This document shows, piece by piece, positions 10,959 to 18,828 of a stretch of DNA of 64,000 nucleotides. The translations under genes were made by a program, and so were the position numbers. The DNA lies in the NCBI GenBank assembly GCA_018712345.1, contig DVHG01000020.1, positions 41,121-105,120 on the forward strand. The letters are read 5' to 3'. The DNA comes from Candidatus Onthovicinus excrementipullorum. GTDB taxonomy: Bacteria > Bacillota > Clostridia > Oscillospirales > Acutalibacteraceae. Below the pieces are notes generated by a model. That model was not told where the DNA came from. It saw nothing but the letters and a program-made list of their open reading frames with translations, and did no database searches. Position 1 is the stretch's first letter; each line of letters starts with the position of its first letter.

Positions 10959-12296
10959 ATGTCGGAACAGAAGAATATTATTTTTTATTTCAGCGACCAA
11001 CAGCGCTGGGACACGGTGAACGATCAGGTTACGCCGAATTTGATGGCTCTGGCGGAGGAGGGCGTCAAATTTGAGCGCTCCTTTACGTGCCAGCCCGTGT
11101 GCGGTCCGGCGCGCGCCTGTCTGCAGACGGGGGTGAACGCCACGCAGAACGGCTGCTTTAAGAATGGAATCGCCCTGCCACAGGACATCAAACCCCTGGC
11201 CGAATATTTTAACGAGGCGGGCTATGACACGGCCTATATTGGCAAATGGCACCTGGCCAGCGACGACCGCCCGTCCCATGCCTTCCACTGCGAAAAGACG
11301 CCTGTCCCGCGGGATCGCCAGGGCGGCTACCGCTACTGGCGGGCTGCTGATGTGCTGGAATTTACCTCCCATGGGTACGATGGCTATGTCTTTGATGAGG
11401 CGGGCAATAAGCTCAATTTTGAAGGCTACCGCCCCGACTGCATCAATGACTATGCGATGGAGTATCTGGAGAGCGGCCGGGAGCCGGGAAAACCGTTCTT
11501 TCTGTTTATTTCTCAGCTGGAGCCGCATCATCAGAATGACCATGGCCGTTATGAAGGATATCGCGAGACAGTGGGAAATTATCGTGACTACCCGATTCCG
11601 GAGGACCTGAGCTTTTTAAAGGGCGATTACCGGGAGCAGTACCCGGATTATATTTCCGCGATCAACCGGCTTGATTATAATGTGGGCAGGCTTGTAGCAA
11701 AGCTGAAAGAACTGGGGATTTATGAGGATACGGTCATTATCTACACCAGCGATCACGGTTCTCATTTTAAAACACGGAACCTGGAGTATAAACGCTCCTG
11801 TCATGAGGCCTCCATCCATACGCCGTTGATTATCCGCGGCGGCGCCTTTCAGGGCGGAAAACGCGAGGAGCGGCTTGTCAGCCTGCTCGACCTGCCGCCA
11901 ACGATGCTCTCCCTGGCGGGGATTCCGATCCCGGACAGCTATGTGGGGCACGACCTGACACCGATGATGACTTCCGACCGGCCCAATCGGGACTGTGTGT
12001 TTATCCAGATCAGTGAGAGCCAGTGCGGCCGCGCAGTGCGCACGCCGCGGTACACCTATTCTGTGCGGGCACGCGGCGGCATGGGGACCGGGATGATCAA
12101 ATCCGCATCCAATGTCTACTATGAAGATTTTCTCTATGACCTGAAAGAGGATCCCTTTGAAAAACACAATCTGGTTAAATCCCATGCCCACCGGGAGGTC
12201 CGCCGTCAGCTGCGGGAAATGCTTCTCCGCGAGATGGAAAAGGCCGGAGAGCCGGAACCGGTCATCCGGAAACCGCTCCTTGCCCGAAAAAAGTGA
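10959..12296 (+). CDS. Cys-type sulfatase, no signal peptide
   Basis: 445 residues of the alkaline-phosphatase-superfamily sulfatases that hydrolyse sulfate esters. The metal-binding N-terminus reads IIFYFSDQQRWD. The formylglycine motif is CGPARACLQTG, with C48 as the residue to be oxidised. Other metal and substrate motifs are GKWHL and IIYTSDHG. There is no signal sequence, so it should act in the cytosol. Activation needs a maturase; one is encoded at 41043. Transcribed with the TSUP permease and a small kinase. Confidence 0.92.
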   Translation: MSEQKNIIFYFSDQQRWDTVNDQVTPNLMALAEEGVKFERSFTCQPVCGPARACLQTGVNATQNGCFKNGIALPQDIKPLAEYFNEAGYDTAYIGKWHLASDDRPSHAFHCEKTPVPRDRQGGYRYWRAADVLEFTSHGYDGYVFDEAGNKLNFEGYRPDCINDYAMEYLESGREPGKPFFLFISQLEPHHQNDHGRYEGYRETVGNYRDYPIPEDLSFLKGDYREQYPDYISAINRLDYNVGRLVAKLKELGIYEDTVIIYTSDHGSHFKTRNLEYKRSCHEASIHTPLIIRGGAFQGGKREERLVSLLDLPPTMLSLAGIPIPDSYVGHDLTPMMTSDRPNRDCVFIQISESQCGRAVRTPRYTYSVRARGGMGTGMIKSASNVYYEDFLYDLKEDPFEKHNLVKSHAHREVRRQLREMLLREMEKAGEPEPVIRKPLLARKK

Positions 12297-12308
12297 GGAT
12301 AGATTCAG

Positions 12309-12815
12309 ATGAAAAGGCTGATTTTGATCGGGGGAACCATGGGCGTCGGGAAGACGGCCGTCTGCCGGGAGCTGCAAAAGCTCCTGCCGGACAATGTCTT
12401 CCTCGATGGGGACTGGTGCTGGGATGCCGTTCCCTTTCAGGTGACGGCGGAGACTAAGAGCATGGTGATGGAGAACATCGCCTTCCTGCTGAACCAGTTT
12501 TTGCGCTGTTCCGCTTATGAAAACGTCCTGTTCTGCTGGGTACTGCACGAGCGTGCAATCTGGGATGATCTGCTCGGGCGATTGAATTTGAGTGACGTGA
12601 AGGTGATCTGCCTGTCTTTGACCTGCGCGCCACAGGAACTGGAGCGGCGGCTGAACCGGGATATCGCGCAGGGGATCCGTACGCCGGACGTTATCAATCG
12701 CAGTCTGGAACGGCTGCGTTGTTATGAACGGCTGGAGCTCCCGCTGATTGACACCACCTGCCTGGCACCGCGTAAGGCGGCGGAGCATCTGATCAGGATC
12801 ATTGATAATGAATGA
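12309..12815 (+). CDS. P-loop nucleotide/small-molecule kinase-like protein
   Basis: 168 residues beginning with a P-loop, GGTMGVGKTAVC (residues 8-19), followed by a short kinase-like core. FLDGDWCW near residue 35 resembles the acidic substrate segment of small kinases, and a lid-like region rich in Arg follows (LERRLNRD). The family of small P-loop kinases phosphorylates nucleotides, sugars or antibiotics; the substrate here is not evident. Third gene of the TSUP-sulfatase unit, 12 bases behind the sulfatase. Confidence 0.75.
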   Translation: MKRLILIGGTMGVGKTAVCRELQKLLPDNVFLDGDWCWDAVPFQVTAETKSMVMENIAFLLNQFLRCSAYENVLFCWVLHERAIWDDLLGRLNLSDVKVICLSLTCAPQELERRLNRDIAQGIRTPDVINRSLERLRCYERLELPLIDTTCLAPRKAAEHLIRIIDNE

Positions 12816-12850
12816 AAAACAGCCCTCATCGCCAGGTGAGGGCTGTTATA
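12814..12850. terminator. Terminator between kinase and ECF S-component
   Basis: AACAGCCCTCA / TGAGGGCTGTT around an eight-base loop. The minus-strand side ends in a T-run, so it mainly terminates the minus-strand gene. Confidence 0.85.
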
Positions 12851-12862
12851 TGTACAAAAGGG

Positions 12863-13441
12863 TCAGATTTTCAGCAGCTTGGGCAGCTTCTGCTTGATTT
12901 TTGCTTTGTCCAGCGCAAAGGCGATCACCACAAACAGTATGGCGCTTCCCGCCGCTTGAATGAGATTGCCGGGAATACTGGCGCCCGCGGAGGCGATCCA
13001 GTTTTTCGCGCTGAAAAACTCGGCGAGGAAGGAGGTGTCTGCAGCGCCGGACATCGCGATCATAATGACATCTACCACATAATAGGCCGCCACAGTGATG
13101 GCGCCGGAGGCGATGCAGCACAGCCCGTTGCGCAGGGTGAGGATCTTCTCCTTTTTGGAAGTGAAAACCGAAGCGTTGAGTGCCTTAATGATCAGCGTTG
13201 GGATGATATAGATGGCGTAACCGCCTGCAAGGTCGCTCAGTGCGCCGCCAATCCCGGCCGATACAATCGCATAGGGGAAGGGGAGAATGCACGCGGACAG
13301 ATAGATCATCGCATCCCCCAGATGAATATATCCGCCACTGGGCATCGGGATGCGCACGGAAAACGTGAGAGCAAATGTCATTGCAGCGAACAGCGCCGTC
13401 AGAATGAGCAGACGCAGTCTCTTATTTGTTGTTTTCTCCAC
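12863..13441 (-). CDS. ECF-transporter S-component-like membrane protein
   Basis: About 192 residues with five to six membrane helices. The first helix (LILTALFAAMTFALTF) is followed by PSGGYIHLGDAMIYLSA, a pattern of substrate-binding S components of energy-coupling-factor vitamin transporters. These pair with shared EcfA/T modules that are not in this window. The GTG at 13441 is chosen: AGGAG lies ten bases upstream, and the more upstream ATG at 13474 falls inside a TATAAT (13478-13473). The cargo is unknown. Confidence 0.82.
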   Translation of the reverse strand: MEKTTNKRLRLLILTALFAAMTFALTFSVRIPMPSGGYIHLGDAMIYLSACILPFPYAIVSAGIGGALSDLAGGYAIYIIPTLIIKALNASVFTSKKEKILTLRNGLCCIASGAITVAAYYVVDVIMIAMSGAADTSFLAEFFSAKNWIASAGASIPGNLIQAAGSAILFVVIAFALDKAKIKQKLPKLLKI

Positions 13442-13599
13442 TGGAATCACACTCCTAATTGGTACTGAAGTCATTATACGGCAAATCTGATTATATTGAA
13501 ATATCCAATTTTGATATTTTTTATCAGGTCAGATTTGCCTCATTCAATCTTTTATCCTCCTGCCGGGCAGACAGAAGTACGGGAGCCAGCGGAAAACAT

Positions 13600-13639
13600 T
13601 TAAAAACACAGAAAAGCGCCGGGCATCATGCCCGGCGCT
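13600..13639 (-). terminator. ppdK terminator
   Basis: A GC-rich inverted repeat, AGCGCCGGGCAT with its complement at 13615-13639. On the minus strand it is followed by TTTTCTGTGTTTTT. Confidence 0.85.
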
Positions 13640-13677
13640 GGTCCTTCTGTAGCGGAACCGCAGATTTACGGCTCTCT

Positions 13678-16305
13678 TTATTTCGCCTTAATCGCAGCCT
13701 GTGCAGCGGCAAGACGTGCGATCGGCACGCGGAACGGGGAGCAGGAAACGTAGTTCAGGCCGATGTTGTGGCAGAACTCAATCGTGCTCGGATCACCGCC
13801 GTGCTCACCGCAGATACCCAGCTTGATGTTCGGACGCGTCTCGCGGCCGGCCTCAGCAGCCATCTTGACAAGCTTGCCGACACCCTTCTGGTCGAGCTTC
13901 GCAAACGGATCGGACTCATAGATCTTGGCGTCATAGTAGGCGTCCAGGAACGCGCCCGCGTCGTCACGGCTGAAGCCAAAGGTCATCTGGGTCAGATCGT
14001 TGGTGCCGAAGCTGAAGAACTCGGCCTCCGTTGCGATCTCGTCAGCCAGAAGCGCCGCACGCGGGATCTCGATCATCGTACCGACAAGGTAGTGCATATC
14101 AACGCCGGCATCCGCGATCAGCTTATCGGCCGTCTTGGTAACGACATCCTTGACATACTTGAGCTCGCGGACCTCGCCAACCAGCGGGATCATAATCTCG
14201 GGCGTTACATGGAATGCCGGATGGGCCTTATTGACGTTGATCGCGGCATTGATGACAGCGGTGGTCTGCATCTCCGCAATCTCCGGATAGGAGACGGCCA
14301 GACGGCAGCCGCGGTGACCCATCATCGGGTTGAACTCATGCAGGGAGTCCACAACGGCCTTCAGCTCGTCATAGGTCATATCCAGCTCTTTTGCAAGATC
14401 CTCAATCTCCTCCCTGGTGTTCGGCAGGAACTCATGCAGCGGCGGATCCAGGAAGCGGATCGTCATCGGGCGGCCCTCAAGGACAGTGTACATATCCTCA
14501 AAGTCCTGCTGCTGATACGGAAGAATCTTGGCAAGAGCCTTCTTGCGGGCCTCCGTATCCTTGGCGACGATCATCTCGCGCATGGCCTTGATACGGTTGG
14601 CCTCAAAGAACATGTGCTCTGTGCGGCACAGGCCGATACCCTCAGCGCCGAACTTGACGGCCTGAGCGGCATCACGCGGGGTGTCCGCATTAGTGCGCAC
14701 GCGCAGGACGCGGCGCTCATCTGCCCAGGTCATCAGGCGGTCGAAGTCGCCCGCGATGGTGGCGTCGGCTGTCGGAACGGCCTCGCCGTAGATCTTACCG
14801 GTCGTACCATCGATGGAGATGTAATCGCCCTCCTTAATGGTCAGGCCGCCGAGCTCAAAGTACTTCTCATCCTCATGCATGGTGATGTCGCCGCAGCCGG
14901 AGACACAGCAGGTGCCCATGCCGCGCGCAACGACCGCCGCGTGGGAGGTCATACCGCCGCGCACGGTCAGGATGCCCTCAGCGGAGGCCATGCCCTCGAT
15001 ATCCTCAGGAGAGGTCTCCAGACGGACCAGAACAACCTTCTCGCCGCGCTCTGCCCATGCCTTGGCGTCCTCAGCGGAGAAGACAACCTTACCGCAGGCC
15101 GCTCCGGGGGAGGCTGCCAGACCGGAGCCGATCTCCTTGGCCTTTTTCAGCGCGTCGGCATCAAACTGCGGGTGCAGCAGGGCGTCAAGCTGCTTGGGCT
15201 CTACGCGGAGCACAGCCTCGTCGCGGTCGATCTTGCCCTCGTCCACGAGGTCGACGGCGATCTTCAGCGCGGCGGCAGCGGTGCGCTTGCCGTTACGGGT
15301 CTGGAGCATGAAGAGCTTGCCGTTTTCAATGGTAAACTCCATGTCCTGCATGTCATGGTAGTGATTCTCAAGCGTTGTCGCAATATTGGCGAACTGCTCA
15401 TAGACCTCCGGCATGATGTCCTTGAGCTGATCGATGGACTGCGGGGTGCGGACACCGGCGACGACGTCCTCGCCCTGTGCATTCATCAGAAACTCGCCGA
15501 ACAGCTTCTTTTCGCCGGTGGCGGGGTTACGCGTGAAGGCGACACCCGTGCCGGAGTTGTTGCCGGTGTTGCCGAAGACCATGGCCTGTACGTTGACGGC
15601 GGTGCCCCAGCTGTACGGGATATCGTTCATGCGGCGGTAAACATTTGCACGGGGGTTGTCCCAGGAGCGGAAAACGGCCTTGACAGCCTCCATCAGCTGA
15701 ACCTTCGGCTCTGTCGGGAAGTCGCTGCCCTTCTGCTCTTTGTAGAAGGCCTTGAAGCGCTGGACCATTTCCTTCATGTCGTCAGCGGTGAACTCGGTGT
15801 CGAGCTTAATGCCGCGGGCGTCCTTCATCTCGTCAATGATGACCTCGAAGCGGGACTTCGGCAGCTCCATGACGACGTCGGAGAACATCTGGATAAAGCG
15901 GCGATAGGAGTCATACGCAAAGCGCTCGTTGCTCGTCAGCTTGGCAAAGCCTTCGACAACTTCGTCATTCAGGCCCAGATTCAGGATGGTGTCCATCATG
16001 CCGGGCATGGAGGCGCGGGCGCCGGAGCGGACGGAGACGAGCAGCGGGTTCTGGGCATCGCCGAACTTTTTGCCGGTGATCTCCTCCATCTTTGCCAGGT
16101 ATTCAAAGATTTCCGCCTTGATGTCGTCTGCGATCTGGCGGCCGTCATCATAATAACGGGTGCAGGCCTCGGTGGTGACCGTAAAGCCCTGCGGAACCGG
16201 AAGACCGAGATTTGTCATCTCAGCGAGGTTTGCGCCTTTGCCGCCGAGGAGCTCGCGCATGTTGGCGTTGCCCTCGGAGAACAGGTACACGTACTTGTGA
16301 CTCAT
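13678..16305 (-). CDS. ppdK: Pyruvate, phosphate dikinase
   Basis: 875 residues, the size of the Clostridium symbiosum enzyme (874). It interconverts PEP, AMP and PPi with pyruvate, ATP and phosphate. The N-terminal ATP-grasp region starts KYVYLFSEGNANMRELLGGK. The swivelling domain carries the phosphorylated His in GGMTSHAAVVARGMG (about residue 455). The TIM-barrel domain carries the catalytic Cys in CGEHGGDP (C832). GGAGGTAG precedes the ATG, and a TATAAT lies at 16367-16362. A 949-codon frame runs antisense across the gene and is a shadow. Confidence 0.97.
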   Translation of the reverse strand: MSHKYVYLFSEGNANMRELLGGKGANLAEMTNLGLPVPQGFTVTTEACTRYYDDGRQIADDIKAEIFEYLAKMEEITGKKFGDAQNPLLVSVRSGARASMPGMMDTILNLGLNDEVVEGFAKLTSNERFAYDSYRRFIQMFSDVVMELPKSRFEVIIDEMKDARGIKLDTEFTADDMKEMVQRFKAFYKEQKGSDFPTEPKVQLMEAVKAVFRSWDNPRANVYRRMNDIPYSWGTAVNVQAMVFGNTGNNSGTGVAFTRNPATGEKKLFGEFLMNAQGEDVVAGVRTPQSIDQLKDIMPEVYEQFANIATTLENHYHDMQDMEFTIENGKLFMLQTRNGKRTAAAALKIAVDLVDEGKIDRDEAVLRVEPKQLDALLHPQFDADALKKAKEIGSGLAASPGAACGKVVFSAEDAKAWAERGEKVVLVRLETSPEDIEGMASAEGILTVRGGMTSHAAVVARGMGTCCVSGCGDITMHEDEKYFELGGLTIKEGDYISIDGTTGKIYGEAVPTADATIAGDFDRLMTWADERRVLRVRTNADTPRDAAQAVKFGAEGIGLCRTEHMFFEANRIKAMREMIVAKDTEARKKALAKILPYQQQDFEDMYTVLEGRPMTIRFLDPPLHEFLPNTREEIEDLAKELDMTYDELKAVVDSLHEFNPMMGHRGCRLAVSYPEIAEMQTTAVINAAINVNKAHPAFHVTPEIMIPLVGEVRELKYVKDVVTKTADKLIADAGVDMHYLVGTMIEIPRAALLADEIATEAEFFSFGTNDLTQMTFGFSRDDAGAFLDAYYDAKIYESDPFAKLDQKGVGKLVKMAAEAGRETRPNIKLGICGEHGGDPSTIEFCHNIGLNYVSCSPFRVPIARLAAAQAAIKAK

Positions 16306-16361
16306 TGAGAATCTACCTCCAATATTGTTTTACACTATATTCAGCTCATAGCCTACCCTGC

Positions 16362-16390
16362 ATTATACCAGAAAAGCGTTTGATTTTCCA
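16362..16390 (-). promoter_or_regulatory. Candidate ppdK promoter
   Basis: On the minus strand TGGAAA (16390-16385), 17 bases and TATAAT (16367-16362), ending about 55 bases ahead of the ppdK start. Confidence 0.6.
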
Positions 16391-16452
16391 TAGCTTTTTC
16401 AATAAAATTGGAAAGGAAGGCAATTTTTTTACATTCTCGGAGTCTAATAGGG

Positions 16453-16480
16453 TTGAAAATCGATTAAAATATGTCATAAT
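16453..16480 (+). promoter_or_regulatory. Candidate glmU promoter
   Basis: TTGAAA (16453-16458), 16 bases and CATAAT (16475-16480), about 50 bases ahead of glmU. It is the only good candidate before the four-gene unit ending with mfd. Confidence 0.5.
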
Positions 16481-16528
16481 AATATAAAGATCGGTCCCCG
16501 GACCGAGTGATTGCAGGAGGCAGATACC

Positions 16529-17893
16529 ATGAACAAGTGCGCAGTGATCCTGGCCGCCGGCCAGGGAAAACGGATGAAATCAGCCGGACCCAAGGCAATG
16601 TGCCGGGTTCTGCTCAAGCCGATGATTGACTGGGTGATTGACGCCGTACGCGGGGCCGGGATTACGGAGATCTGCGTGGTGACCGGCTGCGGGGCGGAGC
16701 AGCTGCGCGCCCATCTGCCGGAGGATATTGTAACCGTGCGTCAGGAGCGCCAGCTCGGCACCGGTGATGCGGTGCGTGCGGCAGCGGATTTTATTGCGCA
16801 GCAGGGCGGCAGTGTGATTGTACTCAACGGAGATGCCCCGCTGATCGACTCGGAGACAATCCGGGACGCGTTTGAAAAGCATGCGAGCGAGGGAAACGCC
16901 GCCACCGTCATCTCCGCCCGTGTGGATAATCCGTATGGCTACGGACGCATCGTAATCGACCACCGGGACGGCTCCCTCTCCCGCATTGTAGAGGAGAAAG
17001 ATGCCGACGAACAGGAAAAGGGAATTTATGAGGTCAACTCCGGCGCCTTCTGGTTTGACAGCGCAGACCTGCTCCGGAGCCTGGAGGGGCTGCGCGGGGA
17101 CAATGCGCAGGGCGAGTACTATCTGACGGACACCGTGGCGATCCTGCGGCGGGCTGGCAAGCGCGCGGGCGTCTATTCCACCGCCAATTCCAGTGTGGTG
17201 CTCGGCGCAAATGACCGGGCCCAGCTGATGGAGCTCAACCGGATCGCCCGCAGGCGTGTCTTTGACGCCCTGCTCGCGGAGGGTGTGGATATCCCGTGCC
17301 CGGACGGCGTGATCATCGGGCCGGACGTGAGGATCGGGCGCGATACCCTCATTCTGCCCAACACGATCCTCAGCGGGAGCACCGTAATCGGGGAGAGCTG
17401 CACGGTCGGGCCGAACACCCGGGTGGAGGACAGCAAAATTGCCGACGGCGTCCGGCTGGATAACGTGGTCTGCGAGCGCGCCAGGGTGCGTTCCGGTGCG
17501 GATATCGGCCCCTTTGTTCACATCCGCCCGAATTCCGATGTCGGCGAGCGGGTCCATCTCGGGAATTTCGTCGAGGTGAAGAATTCAACCGTGGGCGAGG
17601 GGACGAAGGTCTCCCACCTGACATATGTCGGGGACAGCGACGTAGGGGCGCGCGTCAACTTCGGCTGCGGCTGCGTGACGGTCAACTACGATGGAAAGGC
17701 AAAGCACCGCACCACGATCGGGGACAATGCCTTTATTGGGTGCAATACCAACCTGATTGCGCCGGTCACCGTGGCGGAGAACGCCTACACGGCAGCGGGC
17801 TCGACCATCACGGAAGACGTCCCGGCCGAGGCGCTTGGGATCGCACGGGCCCGCCAGGTCAATAAAGAGGGTTGGGTCCGGCGCAGGAAGTGA
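16529..17893 (+). CDS. glmU: Bifunctional GlcNAc-1-P uridyltransferase / GlcN-1-P acetyltransferase
   Basis: 454 residues, making UDP-GlcNAc for peptidoglycan. The N-terminal pyrophosphorylase domain has LAAGQGKRMKS with the nucleotide-binding loop, and LNGDAPL. The C-terminal left-handed beta-helix shows hexapeptide repeats and the acetyltransferase segment HIRPNSDVG...GNFVEVKNS. The ATG at 16529 follows GGAGG by eight bases. First gene of a cluster glmU - zinc ribbon - pth - mfd, close to the common Firmicutes order glmU-prs-pth-mfd but without prs. Confidence 0.96.
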   Translation: MNKCAVILAAGQGKRMKSAGPKAMCRVLLKPMIDWVIDAVRGAGITEICVVTGCGAEQLRAHLPEDIVTVRQERQLGTGDAVRAAADFIAQQGGSVIVLNGDAPLIDSETIRDAFEKHASEGNAATVISARVDNPYGYGRIVIDHRDGSLSRIVEEKDADEQEKGIYEVNSGAFWFDSADLLRSLEGLRGDNAQGEYYLTDTVAILRRAGKRAGVYSTANSSVVLGANDRAQLMELNRIARRRVFDALLAEGVDIPCPDGVIIGPDVRIGRDTLILPNTILSGSTVIGESCTVGPNTRVEDSKIADGVRLDNVVCERARVRSGADIGPFVHIRPNSDVGERVHLGNFVEVKNSTVGEGTKVSHLTYVGDSDVGARVNFGCGCVTVNYDGKAKHRTTIGDNAFIGCNTNLIAPVTVAENAYTAAGSTITEDVPAEALGIARARQVNKEGWVRRRK

Positions 17894-17920
17894 AGCGCCG
17901 TTCCCGGAGAGGAGCAGGAG

Positions 17921-18169
17921 ATGGTCAGGATTCTGATACTGTTTTTGATCGTCGTGGTGCTCGTCGCCATCCGCGGGGTGGTCTGGTATATGCGGGTGCC
18001 GCGTGAGGAGCGGGTCGTCGCCTGCCCGGAATGCGGGAAGGAATTTACGCCCTATCTGCTGCGGATGATCTTTACCGGCGCCTCCCTGGAGGGGAAGGTG
18101 GTCCGGTGCCCGCACTGCGGCGCCCAGCAGTATATCGTTCCCAGCGGGCGACGAGGCAGAAAAAAGTGA
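17921..18169 (+). CDS. Small membrane-anchored zinc-ribbon protein
   Basis: 82 residues: one N-terminal membrane helix (about residues 3-22), then two CxxC knuckles, CPECGKEF and CPHCGAQQ, forming a zinc ribbon, and a basic tail. No family name can be assigned. It sits between glmU and pth with short gaps and a ribosome binding site (GGAGAGGAGCAGGAG), so it is co-expressed with them. Confidence 0.75.
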   Translation: MVRILILFLIVVVLVAIRGVVWYMRVPREERVVACPECGKEFTPYLLRMIFTGASLEGKVVRCPHCGAQQYIVPSGRRGRKK

Positions 18170-18175
18170 GGCCTC

Positions 18176-18790
18176 ATGATGGAGGATAACGGAGAAATGT
18201 TTGGAATGTTCAGGCGCGGTGCGCCGCAATATCTGATTGTGGGGCTGGGCAATCCGGGCCCCAAGTATGAGATGACACGCCACAACGCAGGCTTTAAGGC
18301 CATTGACGCGATCGCGGAAAACGCGGGCGTTTCAGTCAGGCAGATCAAATTTCATGCCCTGGTTGGAGAGGCGGAGATCGGCGGGCAGAAGTGTCTGCTC
18401 ATGAAGCCGCAGACTTTGATGAATGCAAGCGGAATCGCCGTTCAGGCGGCGGCCGCTTACTATAAGATTCCGGTGGATCGGATTATTGTCCTGTTTGATG
18501 ATATCTCACTCAAGCCGGGCGCTATGCGCATCCGGCGCAAGGGCTCGGATGGCGGGCACAACGGAATCAAGAGCCTGATTGCCCAATTGGACAGTGAACA
18601 GTTCCCGCGCGTCAAGATCGGCGTCGGTGCCAAGCCGAACCCGGACTATGATCTGGCGGCCTGGGTGCTCTCAAAATTTACGCCGGAGGAGCAGAAACTG
18701 CTCAATGAGGCGTACGAACGTGCGCCCGGGGCGGTGGAACTGATGGTGTCCGGCAGGATGGACGAGGCCATGAACCGCTATAATTCCTGA
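18176..18790 (+). CDS. pth: Peptidyl-tRNA hydrolase
   Basis: 204 residues. It frees tRNA from stalled peptidyl-tRNA. Family motifs are all present: VGLGNPGPKYEMTRHNAGF with the catalytic His, LMKPQTLMNASG, and DDISLKPGAMRIRRKGSDGGHNGIKS (in pieces). A 20-residue N-terminal extension precedes the usual start; an internal start near residue 9 or 11 is possible. Six bases downstream of the zinc-ribbon gene. Confidence 0.95.
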   Translation: MMEDNGEMFGMFRRGAPQYLIVGLGNPGPKYEMTRHNAGFKAIDAIAENAGVSVRQIKFHALVGEAEIGGQKCLLMKPQTLMNASGIAVQAAAAYYKIPVDRIIVLFDDISLKPGAMRIRRKGSDGGHNGIKSLIAQLDSEQFPRVKIGVGAKPNPDYDLAAWVLSKFTPEEQKLLNEAYERAPGAVELMVSGRMDEAMNRYNS

Positions 18791-18828
18791 AAAAAGGCTG
18801 TTGAGCCGGCATACATAGAGGTGAAAAA

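Noticed and set aside
13459..16308. 949-codon plus-strand frame
   Set aside because: It runs antisense over ppdK, whose protein matches its family along its full length. The antisense frame is an effect of GC-rich codon use and has no recognisable domains.
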